64,000 nt of DNA from Cyclospora cayetanensis (Eukaryota > Apicomplexa > Conoidasida > Eucoccidiorida > Eimeriidae), in NCBI RefSeq assembly GCF_002999335.1, contig NW_020312770.1:62001-126000 (forward strand), written 5' to 3'. Below, in pieces: positions 49,801-63,200 of this stretch (positions within the stretch are counted from its first letter, which is position 1; every line of letters starts with the position of its first letter). The notes beneath the pieces are model-generated. The model saw only the letters and a program-made list of their open reading frames with translations. It made no database searches and was not told where the DNA came from. The position numbers and the translations under genes were made by a program.

Positions 49801-50680
49801 GCTGTTGCAGTCCTTCTGCCCCATGCTGCTGGTGTCGTCGTGGCTTTTGCTGCTGCCGCTGCTCCGACTCCTTCCGACTGTCTTGACGCTCGTCCTGTTG
49901 CTGCTGGCCGCAATGGCCACGTGTGTGCACATATCTTCGCTGATGTGTGTACGTCTGCTGTATTCCTTCTTGCTGAGCCCCGTGGTGTTGCTGCTGCCGC
50001 CCGCCTCCCTGCTTCTGCCGGTGCTGTTGCCGTAGCTGCGTTTTCTGTGGCTGCTGCATGCATTGATCGCTTGGCTGCTCCGAAGGCTGAGGCACAGACT
50101 CTTTTACGTTCTGTGACGGTACCGGCTGCCATCGATGCTGTTTTTCCAGAAAAGGCGGCCTTCTAGTCCCCCCCGCCAAGCGTCTCGGCGCCTGCCCTCT
50201 AGGGTGCTGGCGAGCAGCTACCTGCTGATCCTGCTGCTGACGTCGCTGCACAATATGCACTTCCTTGGGCAGCTGTGGGAGTCCGGGATGGCCAGTAAGC
50301 ACCTGGTGTTCTTCGGCCGTCTTTGCCGATTCGCGCTGCTCCAGATGTTCTCGTGCATCCGTACAGCCGACGGGAAGCCCTTCAGGGGTCTGATGCCCCT
50401 GAAGCTTGCCCTCACCTGGCGCAAGCGCCAAGGCACTCCTTGAAGTGCCCCTCTCAGTAAAAGGCCGGGATCCGCAAGACCTACGAGGGCGTTCAGAACG
50501 GCCAGCATTGCCGCCGCTGAGTGTTGGCATATTGTGGGTAGGCTCTGACAGCTGTGATGGCTTGAGGCTGGAGTGAGGGGCCAGCGATTGCCCTTTGAAC
50601 GGCTGCGGCACAGCGTATTGAGGATCAGAATGTGGAGCTGAATCGCCGCGCGGCTTCGTCATGGGAAGTGGCTCTTCCAT
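46831..50680 (-). CDS. Gln-rich Myb/SANT protein with Cys-rich zinc-binding C-terminus
   Basis: Five exons with agreeing phases (50680-48651, 48285-48135, 47904-47604, 47283-47083, 46943-46831) give about 931 residues. Residues about 120-330 are Gln/Arg/His-rich low complexity from CAG/CTG-type runs. The acceptor at 48285 completes a Myb/SANT repeat: AWTQQEQKK joins LEEAVVLYRRVVDP and RWRNISSHVGTRSAKQCALR. This ordering picks the correct acceptor from several. The C-terminal part follows the pattern LSALRLQVACSRC, CSADCGKC, LPCDFVLACDCCG and WGNCCKRF, which suggests treble-clef or ribbon zinc sites assembled across three exons. I recall a conserved eukaryotic family joining Myb and CxxC elements but cannot name it. 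Likely nuclear, in chromatin or RNA metabolism (inference). The final exon is the least certain. Confidence 0.75.
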
Positions 50681-52828
50681 CGGAAAGGGCCGTTAGTGGG
50701 GCATTACTGGAAGCAAAGCGTGCAGAAGGGCTGAAACGCGCCCTAATCCAGGGCATTAGTAGCCAGTCTGGATGCGAAGTGCGCAAAGCCTGAATCTACA
50801 CTACTGCTGGAGACCTGTTGTGGATGGAAACAGGGGCAGAGGCACACCCCGCGAGGATCCGAGTCAGAATTGTGCCACATGGAACACAGGATGACCAGAA
50901 GCCTCTCTACGCAAAGCGAGGAGGAACTCGACGATGTAAGGGAAAGGGGAACAAGAAAGAAGTTCTTAACACAGTGCTGATGCGATTCCACATAGGGCGC
51001 GGGTCTCCGCCTTCAGCACATCGAACGCAACACAAAGAGCAGAGAAAGAGCATTACAAGAGACGCTTGCACAGCATACCTTGATGAAGATTTTTTTACGA
51101 GGAAAAGAACATGTCCCAAGAAACTTGCACACCTACTTGCATGTAAGAGGACCCCTCCAAGGCGCGCGCTCACGGTGCAGCCAACCTGGGAGAGAAATGA
51201 CCTTCTATCAACTCAGGGGAAGCGTTTTACTTCAACGACTCCCCACGACGATGGAAAACGTGTAAAAGGTGCAATGTATGTCTACTGCAAAGCGTATTTC
51301 ATGGTGGGTCTGTGTCACAAGTACCCCCGAAACGGCGCATCCTGTTTCAATGTAAGGAAGAACACTCTACGTAGCCTTTTAATACATCTCTGTACGCAAC
51401 GTACTTGGGGTTTTTGAGATTTTCTGGCCCTAGTTGCTCTCCATCTTTTTCCCTTGAACTTGACTCTAGGTATAGTGGAGTACTTCTGCTTGGGTGAGGG
51501 CAAGAAATACGCATAACCAAACAAGTTTAATCAAGCAACGATCCTGTGGTGATGAATGAACGTGTATTCACCAGCCATCAGTGAGAGTCTTCAATTTCTG
51601 CAACTCCATGAGGACCCCGAACCGCGTCACAGCTGGGTAAGTTACACTTTCACTGTCCACTTTGGTGAGATCGCGTCTAAGATCAGCACTCACGAGGTGG
51701 CTGGCATGGTTGTAGTAACCTATTGTGCTTCTTTGGGCATGCTAGGTGTTTCATATCAGTATCAGCGTAGTCTCCATGCCTGTTGAGTGGACTACGCATT
51801 GCGCATGTGGGACTGCAAGCTGACTTCGAATTAAGCTAGCCGAGCTTTTTCTTGCTTCTTAAGCCAGGACTGTGTGCCCTTGAGTGGATGACCACGGGGC
51901 CCAGGAAAAAGCAGTACAGTTTTTTTCGGAAGGTGAAAAGAAAATCTGATTGAATACGTTTTTTACCCTGCTTGGAGTCTCCGACTGTTGCATGAAGCAC
52001 AATGAGGAACCTGGCACAGCGTAACCCACAGTTCGTATGCATCACGATTAATGCTTAAAAGGCAAGCTAAAGTGGTCGTACAAGTATACAGCCTGCTTCA
52101 CGGGGGAGGAACGAGCTGGGATCTGCAATCCATCCACTTCTTTTTGCTGTAATGGGAAGAGCTACCACAGGTGGCGTAGCAGAAAAAAGCAGAAAGTGTC
52201 TACAGTTTATCTTTACTACTTTAGCCAGAGGGAGCATATCGGTGGCTGCAGAAGGCATCCCTTGTACTTTTCCTGCATGTAACTTCCAGCGTTGAGGAAA
52301 AGCTATGCTACAACCCCCGGTCCCCAAAAGCAAGTGGACGTACTGCTGATGTACTTTCGTTTTTTTAACAAGTACTACACAAATCTGCGCGAACCCGATG
52401 GAATCGGGCTTTCCCACGCCCGACCATTTGCGCCCACGGCCTGCATGGTGCCGCCCTATCGGAAACGGGCAACTAATGCTACGCTTTGGGAAAAGCCTGT
52501 GGTTCAACAGCCCAGAGAGGTCTCTGATCTGATGCCTTTTATTGGCTGCTGATGCACTGAGGGATACGTGAGAAGCAAGTAGTTGAGATAAAATCCTAAG
52601 CCACCACCAGCAGTTCAATGTCTGTCCTTTGACCTATGGTTACCTTTACCTGCACAATGTTGCTGAGATCCCTAGGTTTCCAGGTGCATTACATTTAGTT
52701 CTTCGTTGCTCTATTCTTCCCCGTGTCCGACTGCCGAATGATACTGCCGCGGTTTCGGCGCGCAAACAACACTGCAAAAGCCAAAATTGACCAGGTTGGA
52801 ATTGGGGGTGACGCTGCACACTGTGACT
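50681..52828. other. 2.1 kb intergenic spacer
   Basis: Lies upstream of the Myb/zinc gene and downstream of the 851-residue gene. Open frames on the plus strand (50818-51417) and minus strand (52067-52618) are fairly long. They show no domain, compositional bias or splice partners, and I do not call them. Confidence 0.45.
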
Positions 52829-55800
52829 CTAATCTGGGTCGCTCAATCGTACAGACCCCATCACCTTTCCAGGAGGTTCTTTAGGTAGCTCAGGAGATAC
52901 CGTACGGGAAGCAATGATACTTCGTAGGCCTTGTGCTGTTGGCAAATCCAGATGTGCCTGCCCCGTGTTATTCTCCGGGGGCCTGAATACCCTGGAGGCT
53001 ACTGCACCGCTAGTGGAGTCTCGGACGACGCTACGAATACTCAGCTTTAGAGCATCTTGTTCCATAGCAGCGGGGTCGAGGAGATTCAATGACGCACCGA
53101 CTTCCGCCCTTGACCCCTTTATACCAGCGGCCTTTGCTACGCCACTTCCATAACCTGCAGGCTTTCTAAGGACTGCGGATGATGCGGAGCCCGCTTCGCC
53201 AGCCAACAAGCTATCAGCACTACCCAAGAAATCGTCCTTTCTTTTATGCAGTAGACCAGAGAGTGCACTGGGCTGGGGAAGAGCATCAGACGGCGATGGT
53301 GCCCTTGAAGAAATCGAACTTGGAGGGGGCAAAGGACTAGGCGAGGTGCTGTGGGGCGCCTCATCATCCTGTGTGTCTGACACCGAAGAAAGATCCGAGA
53401 GTCCCTGGAGTGGAGAAGGGATGGACGAAGTGCGCCCTCTAGGAAGTCTAGAGGACTGACTGTAACCCATCATCGAGCTCCGTTCCATGTTTTCCTTTCC
53501 GAGGAAGGGTTGGGAACTGAGCAAAGTTCTCGAGGCACTAGAAAGTGGCTTCAGTAATCTGATGTCACTGGATCTCTGGGCAGTAGGGGCGCTTCCGGTG
53601 GCAGATTCTGCCAAGTGGGTCTGCGGTAGAGTGACAGGTTGCCAAGATTCTACGCCTGAATCGATGGGAGACGCCTCAGGTTGTTGTACCGTCAAATACC
53701 CTTGGCCAGACGCGCGTCCCTCTCTCCCCTCCAGTCTGTGCCCTGTAGCGGGAAGGTTAAATATGGAGAGCGGTAAGTGGCGCTCCATGCGTTGCTCTGG
53801 GAACCGTTCAGGCAGCGAGTGCCCACTATGAGATCTCTGTGAGTCTTTCCCTGCAAACAGTTTCACAGAGATCGTATACAGGAATCGCACTCAACGCGAA
53901 GATTCGCGCAGCGGCAGCCTGTGGATTTTACATGGTGGAGAGCGAGATAAAGCACTTTTAAGAACTCTTAAAAAGGCGTCATGAACTCTTCCTGATTAGA
54001 AGCGCGACACTATAAAGCAAGTGTTGCGTTACCTTTAGTCAGATCCTGGTTTCTTTCATTTGACTGCTCGCTTGAAACGGTGCCTACTACGATGTCTGCC
54101 ATGCGCCTCAAATCAGGAAGGTACAAATGCGGGTCTTCAGCTGCAGGACTATCCCCATACTCGTCCTCAACCATTTCGATGGCGTGGTGAAGGAGGATGT
54201 ACTTGCCCTGAGCGGAAGTCATGCCCTCTGGAATGGTGGGCCTCGCAGCAACTCTACCGGCCTCCTTGGCCTTGCTGTATCGAAACACTTTCTTTTCAAC
54301 ATATTCTAGGCCTTCTCTGCTCAGGATAAAGTCGGTACAGTACTTAATAAACGAAAGGGCCTCCGCAATTGACGCTGCTGAGGACAAGACACGTAAAATT
54401 CGAGGCGGCAGAACCTCATTTAAAGCTTATTTAACCACCCACGAATCACCCCATGGTATTACTACTTCGCCTGTCGCAAATGATGCGCTCTTTCGTTCCC
54501 TCACATCACTACCAGCTCTCTCGCTTTTTCTTCCCTCTATGTCACGGTTTTGATGCACGCTAACGTGTATTGTGTAGTCGCCTTCTAGTCAACACATTGC
54601 CGCCCTTTTCAGCGTGGTGGACATATAGACGAAGGTCCTAACAGCGCGCATACAAGTTGTTTCTTACTGCTTGCATCCTCTAGTTTCTGCGAGGAGTCGG
54701 TGTCAGTCAGCAAGCGGGTCTCACTAAGGACACGAGGTCTAAACTGCATGTCTTGCTCGGTGCCTCTGAACGGCATAGAGGCCTTCTGTGTTCTGCTGCT
54801 GTGGCACGTGCCCTCACCGCCTCCACCCGCTTGCGGACCAACGAGATGTGTGATCGGGAGACCCATGGTACTCTGGGATGGTTGTAAACCCAATTCTGGT
54901 GCTGGCAGAAGAACCGCGGTTTCGCATGTACCTCTTGTACAATCGAGTACTCTCAGGGGTGCCACTTGGCAACCTGTTCTTGGGGGTTGGGGATGAAAGA
55001 TCTGCTGAGCGGTAGGTGACGCTGAAGTGCCTGCAGAGGGCTGCAGTCCGACAATGCCTGCGCCTTCCCGTGGAACTTCCTGTACGGCTCCGTCCATTGC
55101 ACACCAGTTCGCGGAGGCTTTGTGACGGTTCACAGCCATTGCAGCGTTCATTTCACCATCAGTGCTCCCTACATCGCTTGTTTCCATAGAAGATCTCGAG
55201 ATATAGCGCGGCTCTACTGTAGTTCCCTGCAGTTCCGTTACTGCCAGCGGAAGCATTTCGTTAGGAGGCGCAGCTTTAAGAGGAGGAGGCCCGGCAGAGT
55301 GCTTCGGCTGCGTCCTTGTACGGAGGGGACTATGAACCGCGGAATGGTCTTGGCTACACGGAACCTCACGCAGCTCCCATCCTGCCTGATCTAGACGGTT
55401 TATACTCCTTGGAGACCAATGATGCTCATGTCTCCTGTTTGCACTATTTTGAATACACACGTAGAGAGGGGCAGTGGCTGCCCATGGCGGACAGGCCAAG
55501 TCCGTGGTATCCTGCTGCGGGTAGTCCTGCAGCCGCATGATATCCACAGCCAGCAGCACCTACTTTGCGATTCTGCCAAATGCTGCTCAACCCAATCATA
55601 AGGGACTCCCAGCATCAGTCCAAAACAAATGACACTTTTAGTTATTGTGGAGACCGTACCACACACGGCAGGCCGTGCTGCATAGCATATTTCTCATCGG
55701 CCGTTTTTCGCTTGTGCAAGAGCTCAGTGGCCATCATAATGCGCTCCACCAAAGGCTCTAAGCGCGGGTTTGTGTCCTTAAGGGCCTGCAAGGCCCTACA

Positions 55801-55989
55801 CACAGTCTCTGCACACTGCAGGCTGCCCTCTGTGAGCCGCTGCTTCGTCTCAAGCGCCTCCTCAAAGTGGCGGAGCAACGCATGGGCGATGTCGATGTAC
55901 CCCCGAACAATCGTCATGTCTACTTGAGAGCAGTTTTCTGCAAACAACGTAAGATCACGGACATTTCCAATTCCTCCAATCAATGCCAT
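52829..55989 (-). CDS. unrecognised 851-residue protein with two conserved helical blocks
   Basis: Four exons with agreeing phases: 55989-55660, 55526-54668, 54377-54033 and 53850-52829. The first ATG (MALIGGIGNVRDL) has a purine-free but G+4 context. The first exon is strongly helical (MTIVRGYIDIAHALLRHFEE, then LVERIMMATELLHKR). The second is a low-complexity Pro/Ser/Thr/Gln linker. The third is again helical and well-formed (IAEALSFIKYCTDFILSREG, GKYILLHHAIEMVEDEYGD). The fourth is a Ser/Pro-rich disordered tail of 340 residues (for example STSPSPLPPPSSISSRAPSP). The helical pairs loosely recall MIT-type bundles, but I cannot claim homology. No signal peptide, kinase or membrane segment. 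The first exon could instead begin at an acceptor (55997) and belong to a longer gene with the small one upstream. Confidence 0.6.
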
Positions 55990-56095
55990 GAAAACACTGT
56001 AATTTTACTGAAGGCCTATGGTCAAGACATCTTCCAGAGGCTCGTGACGCGGTGATATAACGAATTCAGGCATCATACAGGTCTTTGAAGGACTA

Positions 56096-57276
56096 TCAAG
56101 CAAGAAAAAGCCAGAGGCACGGCTCTTGAGAATTTGTCTCGCGGAAGCAGTGCTGTGTGGTATTACGGGCATGCAGGTGGATTCTACACACAAGGTAGAC
56201 AGCGACGTTAAAGGAATCATGGATAAGGTTTCCATCACTACTATCTAGATACAAACCATGCGCTACACCAGCGCTGGTCTGGCGAAGGGCCCCTCGAAAG
56301 CAGTCCGTACTAGCGGTGTCTCCAGCACTGTCGTGATTCAAATTTTGGTCGGCCCTCGCCCAGTACTCCTGGATTCTTGGCGAGTCGACGACATCCTGTG
56401 CAGACGAGGAAGACGAGGCATGTCTATTGGGCTCCTGAACCTGCTCTGAAGTACAGTAGATCTCCTTTCCAGCATCTTCTTCGGGGGGCAAGCAGTTGCA
56501 CGGCTCCTGGGTCCCCACGGGAATGGCAGCCACATACCACAGAGTCACAATCAAAGAGATAAAAAAAGCCCGACAAATTAAACGAGCATTCGCTTTGACC
56601 AAGACAAGTGAAGCCATATCCCGAGGTAAACAGCATCAGCAACAGCTACCGCCTTACCTGCTTCAAGCTGTCCCAGCCCATCCGTTCTGGTATCTCGACC
56701 TCGTTAGATGCTTCAGGCTTTGAATCAATGGTCACTGCCGTTAGTGCAAGTGCCTGAGGCTCCTTGGCACCGGGTGCTGTCCGTCTGACTGTGGACGCCT
56801 GCATCTGCTGTTGCGCGACACCCGGTAAGGCGGCACCTGGCCCCCGAGCCATGTGGTGTCGACGCCACTCCACTTCGCCATAGTACTGAGCGTCTGCAGT
56901 TGTTTAATTGGAGAAGATACACAGAAAGAGCCAGTATCCTCGTATCCTTCATGGTTTGAACGGGGTCTATTCAGTGCTAGGCTTCCATGGACTCTGCCTA
57001 GCCGCCCTGTTCGTCGGTTTTTTAAACCCAAGCATGCACTCGGATTTACACAGTATTATTCAAATACGGGCTAAAAATGCGTTAACATTTATTTCTTAGA
57101 GCAGCGACGATGAACTTTTTTGGATAGTTTTACACTGGATGCAGAAGGGATGGAGACAGGCATTGGAAGCAATCGAAGGCGGGGCAGACACACGAAAAGC
57201 GGGCAGTGTGAGACAAAGAGACATAAAATAGTAGGACGATAGCCAAAATGTCACTTACACAGTTCATTTCTGGCAT
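56096..57276 (-). CDS. putative small gene or 5' part of the neighbouring gene
   Basis: A tentative three-exon model: 57276-57259 (MPEMNC), 56885-56658 and 56440-56096, phase 0 throughout, about 196 residues. Exon 2 (YYGEVEWRRHHMARGPG to RMGWDSLKQ) has a good acceptor and a GTAAGG donor, so it is the best supported. Exon 3 (VQEPNRHASSSSSAQDVVDS onwards) is less certain, since an adjacent acceptor opens a different frame. No known domain. It may be the 5' end of the 52829-55989 gene, but no donor of the required phase was found to join them. Confidence 0.35.
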
Positions 57277-60200
57277 TGATTTCCTCGAGGGGTGGTGGTG
57301 CTGAGGGAAAATTGCAGGCACTGTAATTCACCCCTTGCACACCTTAAAACATGCCAATGAAGGGCGCACTGTAGTGAGCTCTACCGGCGCAAACTGTTCT
57401 ACTCCCTCAAGTATAAGCCTGAGCTGACGTACTGCTTGCGCGTGCACCACTTAGAAATGTAGGGTTAGGGCGTGAATGTACTGCTTACGCGTGCACCGGA
57501 TGACAGTGGTCCCCCGTTGTAGGCCGTGGACAAATGGGGCCTTAAAGCTATCAAAGGCACCTCTAGTTCCGCTACGCATTATCCTGCAGCAATAGAAACT
57601 TTGGCTGAGCTGTGATTAAAGGGCCAAGCCCAAACAGCACAAGCTCCAATGCGTGTCCGTTGGATGCCCAGAGCCTGGCCGTCGCCATGAGCGCCTCACT
57701 CTACAACCAAATACTCATGGAAACATGCGGAGCCCTGAAACCGCTCTAATTTCAGTGTCTAAGGTTGCTTGAGGACAAAAACGGCAAAACCAAGATGTTT
57801 TCTGTGTTTCCCCGCAATGGCTTACCAGCAGGCGAGTCGGAGGGCGTAAATCTCCCACTCAGTCCACTTCTCCTAAGTCAAGATCTCCTGAGTGCATATA
57901 GAAAGGGAAAGACAGCTTCCTGTTTCAAGAGTAGATTTTGTGCACGGCGGTCAGGAGCACAAAAGCCGAAGCCCCAGCCGTGGGAGGCCGCAATGGACCA
58001 CAACTGCGACGACGGCAAAAAACAAATGAAAAAATGTAGGGGGCAGCCAAAGAAAACTAACAGGAACACTAGCCGAAAATAATACGCTGAGGTCCTTTGG
58101 GAGTTCGGATGCTACCTAGGTGTGTATACTTTTGCTGTGCAAGCCAATGGCCCAATGTTTTACTGGCCGCTAAGCAGAGAATGTAGGGCGGTATGGTCTC
58201 ACACTTAGACAGGCTCGGTCATCCTTTAATATTTGCTTGTATTTGTGACAGATATAAGCTTTTTAATGAAATATTATTGAGAAAGCTTGTCGATATTGCT
58301 GAACCCTACAGTCGAGTGGGCTGTCCTCCGTATGTGCAGCTGCTACTCAGGATCGATGGGCCATGCCATGCAGGACAAACGCTCTCCTAGACAGATCCCG
58401 TTCCACGTGTGGAAACAACTTCTGCACCTGTCCTTAATGTAATACGATATATGGTAGTGTCTTCGGGGCTTTGTATGCAAACAAACAACTCCATACCCGT
58501 CGTGGTTTGTGCCATTCACCTCAACTTGGCAGCACAGCGTGTTGTGGCTCGCTTCAGCAAGTTTGTCCACGGACTCAGCACTTAGGGACCAGATAAAGCA
58601 GCTGAATGTATCATAAAACGGGGTGCTCTGCAGCGCAGCATCTCCACTACACCACTGCAGCTTTGATAATTGGACTCTGGCCCTATTCCCAGTAGAAAAT
58701 GTGCTGACCAATTCTTTGCTTTGTGAGAGATGTTTGTGCGCTGATGACACCCTATTGAGTCTAATCCTTACAGGCCACCTGTATCCTGTGATGGCAGTTG
58801 TCGGTGGGCCGGGTTACAAGGTGTGTAGCAGGCACAGCCACATCTGAACGAATGTAGCTAGACAATCCAATCTGCATCTGGATTTAGGGTGAGTACGCGA
58901 CAAGTGCCTGGTTCGGCTGTTCTGATATCCTATGGGCTGTCGATTAATGCTATCTGAATACTAAAAGGGTTAATATTGTGCCTAATGACCCAAGTTGTTG
59001 CAGCGGACAAGCCACACAAGGGCGCGTTCTACAGTGACGACTTTATTCATGGAAGATTTACTATTAAAAGTGCTCTGCGTTTTCTATCTGCTGAAGAGTC
59101 GGCTGATTGCATAGCACAATGTATGTTGTTTGCCTGCGCACTAAGTGCTTTTTGAAGCCGGATGTAAATGAATCAAGTGCGCAAAAGGGTGGACGGTCAT
59201 GCATCCAAGCTACGCTCTCTCCCCTCCAACCCAATTTTTGCCTGATTGTGGTAGGGACAGTACGGAGATTGCTTATAGTGGTATTTCGAAACCTTATGGG
59301 AAGCCAAAATATGAAATAGGGGCTCGATTACCATTGTGAAGCCATGAGAGGGACTCGGCAATTTGAGAATAGCAAGAGATTCAGAGCAATCAAAGAACTC
59401 CAGAAAATTGGGCGGAGCATTTACTCGTACATTTTTTGTCACGGAGAACGCTTATTTAGCTTCACATGCTGACAATGAGGGCAATACTGCGGTACGCTAA
59501 GCTGCACTGCGCAAGAGAGTGAGAATGCTCGCAGTCCTTACGGGTTGAAGTAACACGCACGTCCGTTGTGCTGTCTCCTTTGTTCCGGAACTATGTGTGC
59601 TGAGGACAGGACGAGATTGCAGCACTTTGAATCAAAAAGGTTCTCTTCTTCAGAGGTATGCCTTGAAGTATATGCAAGGTTTTGAGGCGGAGTCGATCGG
59701 AAGTCTTTGAAACCACTGTTGCTGGCCAGGACCATCTATGTCTACGGTGTCTAAGGTTTACTTCTCTATCTGGATCTTCCATTGATTCAGTCGTCACCAG
59801 CAATCTAGTAAGTCAGACCTCTTTCTTAGCAGTAAACAGGATATCTAGCGGACACACGGGAATACTCGCCGCTATGCAAAAGCCGCATGTTGATGCTATT
59901 TCATATCGAAAGCAAAAGTTTTAAAAGAGAAAACATCTTATGATAGAGGATCCCCGCTCCAACACTGGGGTACTTTGCTAGCGGAAAATCATTCTCGGAG
60001 TTGGGGATCTCATCTAGCAGAGGTACGCAGAGTGGATTATTGGTGTACACAAAACGGCCACTTTACTGGAGTACTGTCGGACGACTGCGCGGAAGGTCGA
60101 TGTAACGATCCATCTGTTTCTTCAAGAAGACGCTCAACTTCAGACTCAATCTAAACAAAATGAAAAGTTACCAAATATTTCTTGAAGGAGCTGCCCCCTT

Positions 60201-63200
60201 TGCCTACTTGAGCCCCTCAGGAGGCCGACACGAGCGAAGAGAGTTAGCTAGGGTGTATGTGTTTGCACAATCCGAGCGATCACAGCCAGTTGCACATAAA
60301 AAAACCCACATAAAAAAAATTGTCGCATATGCCAAAATGCGTCTTCGTGTGTCAGGCTAATAATACTCTGCAGCAAATAAGCAATAAAACAGCCATAACA
60401 ATTATTCAGTTTTCACTAATTCTTTGCTCAATGTTACTCATACATTGGAAAATGATACGGCGTGTGCTGGTTTGCGTCCGCCTTTTCCCAAACTCCAATT
60501 ACGTGTGCTCACTTTTCGTACCTACCAATCGAGAACAAAGGCATGCAAGTTTAAGAAGGTATTTCCGCCCTACCGCCACTACCCCAGCGAATCAAAACCG
60601 CAAGCAGCAATGCACGCGACGAGGGCAAAGGTTTTATTGGGCCAAAAATAAAAATGGAAGGGAAGAAAGACACAACGCCACTAGCCAACAACGGCAGGAC
60701 GATACCCGCACGGCCGCGGCGTCCCAGTGACTCGCCATGGCTAGAGCGCTAAAACATGAGCGCCTATTTTTAGATAACAGAAGAGACAAAGGGTGTTCAG
60801 CGATGCTTGCAAGTACGAATTTGTTTAGTGGTGCCTCGGCGTCTCACAATGCAGTGTCTGGGAATGCGTGGCCGATGCGATATCAGGTGCAGCATAGTTT
60901 ACTTCAAAGCACCAATATAGGCATAAGGAACTGTGTGTAGAAATAATACCCGAGTCTGTCTGTTCACAAATCTGAATGTAGTGAACACCGTAGCATCAGT
61001 AAACATAAACACTTCAAGCAGGCCCATTGATGACCTCAGCCATTTCAGGCAGAGCCTATGTCTGACAAGGAAAATTACCACTAAGCACAATCAATGGCGT
61101 CCATGTCGACTAGCCTTGTTGATCGGATTGAATAAGAAAGACCCCGCAGATGCCGACGGTTGCAACTGCCCTTTCATCAATCACTGGTGCTGACGTTCCC
61201 CACCCTATTTGACGAGAAGCTTCCTTCTAGTGTATCCTCGGCGTTCGACAGTTTGGAGCTTTACCATTTACACGATCCCTTGTAATTTTAACACCTATAC
61301 GGGGGTCAATCGCCGGCGCGCCAAGTTTGTGAGTGGTATGGGTCAGCCTGAAGTCTTCTTGGGAAGCCATTAAAGGGGTTGTGAAAACTTCAACTTTAGG
61401 AAAATCGATCGATTAGGAATGTGCCTTGATTGCCGCGAGAACTGTGAGTAACCTTTCCCTCATGACGGCAAAAGTCTTTCTCTGCTCGCTCTCTGGTACG
61501 CCTCGTACGTCCTGCTGACCCACGATGGCCAAATCTCCAGGCTTGAAGCTCACAACGGACCGCTAGCTATCATCGTTCCATCCTTGCCTTCCTCGACATT
61601 TGTGCACACGACGCATCCATACACATTACATCAACTGACAAAGCATGCCTTCCTGCCTACTGTGGACCTACTGTGTTCACATTAGCTGGCGGTCCGGACT
61701 CTACTGCCTCAACAGGTGTTGCGCCACCGTCAACGTCCCTCGGCAGATTGTTTCTTCAGCCAGTTGTTAGCAAAACTTGAAAATTGACCTAACAAAAGAC
61801 GTTCTCAAAACTCGGAAATGGTTGTAGGAAAACCTCACACCCCACTGCATTTACAGACAGGGGATGAACGGGGAACAGCTGCATTCAACCAGGAGGTGCT
61901 ACCTGATTTGTGGTCTCTGCAAGAAGACACTCAGTTTCATACTGAGGACAATTTGAATAGAGAGGTCTGGAGTGCTATGCACGAGAGTTCCTTACCCCTT
62001 GTAGCGAGCTGAACCACACAAAGGCATTTTCTACTACGTCAGTTATGTTTGATTCTAGATTTAGTGATGGCTTGAGCACTTGGTTTTTTGTAGTTCTTAC
62101 TCTTACTTTATTCGAGCATTAATTAAAAGCATGAAAATACAATGCTGTGTGAGTAGGCGCTGGATGCTATATGCAGTTAGCAGTGATTTCTTGGACTGCT
62201 TAATGTCTGCAGCATCCACCACCCTAGCTGTCCCTAATTCCGTTATGCCTATGGCTCCAAGGGGTTCTGTATTGGCAATTTGATGTCTTCAAACAACTTT
62301 ACAAAACACTTGCCTTATCTCTACACCCGTCTAAAAGACATTTGTCTCCGCAGGGTGACCATTACTAAAACGTTCCAGTTCGTAGGACTGCATGGCCTGA
62401 TGCACCTGTGCTACGCTCATCCACCCATTGTGGATGTAGTGGAATGCCGGGCCACCGTTCAACATTTTAAAAATTTACTCTACAACTTTTGACCAGTCGA
62501 TATTCTACTATCTTTAACAACAGGCTAACATAAAAGTGTGTGGCAATGGGTACTTAAGGTGGAGAAACGCCTCTTGGGGCGACAGAGGCCGCCCTGCAAG
62601 CTAATGTAAACGCGCTGTCTCCACCGCTGGCAGAAAGGCATGTTTTATCAGTCGCTGCAATGTGAATGCATGCATCCATGAGGCTAGGCCAAGCAGCAAA
62701 GCATAACGGCAGTAAGGATTGGCGAGTGTCCGAAGTTATCATCAGCCAGTTTGAGACTGAGCTTGCTTTTTACTCTATTGATATAGAGAAACTACTGCTC
62801 CTTAAGGCGTGATCATTGGAAAAAAGCACTTCAATGATGGCTCTATTCATGCAGAGGTCATCTAATGCAAAGAGTACTACCACTCAACTCTTCATACAAG
62901 CCCTGAGTCGTCGGTCTCTGCTGACGACAGCAAGCTTTGGGAGGCTGCGACAGCCGAAGCAGAAGAATCGTTGAATAAACACTTATTTCGCTAGATATTG
63001 AAGTATCAATCGCACGCGCCACAAATTACACGGGCAACGGCTGCAGTGGCTTTAAGGTTGTATATCTGAGGTGTACGTGGTGGTCCAATGACGGGTAGAA
63101 GCTCAGACACTAAACAACCGCCCCGTTGGGCTTCAACATATCATAGACTTCTTTAGAAATCAGGAACGAATAAGCTCAAATCCTATGTCTCTGGCTGGAA

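Noticed and set aside
49652..50166. Long hydrophobic-looking open frames on the plus strand
   Set aside because: They are the antisense of the Gln-rich CAG/CTG-type region; reading the other strand of such repeats yields Leu/Ala/Cys runs by necessity.
50818..51417. 199-codon open frame on the plus strand
   Set aside because: No domain, no hydrophobic or repeat pattern, non-ATG or poor start context, and it overlaps likely 5' region of the opposite-strand gene; length is within chance for GC-neutral DNA.
52067..52618. 183-codon open frame on the minus strand with a hydrophobic start
   Set aside because: No splice partners, no recognisable motif, and composition unlike the neighbouring genes.
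56096..56617. Signal-peptide-like open frame (hydrophobic segment IVTLWYVAAIPVG)
   Set aside because: Its hydrophobic start coincides with the intron preceding the acceptor at 56441 in the preferred model; retained only as a weak alternative.
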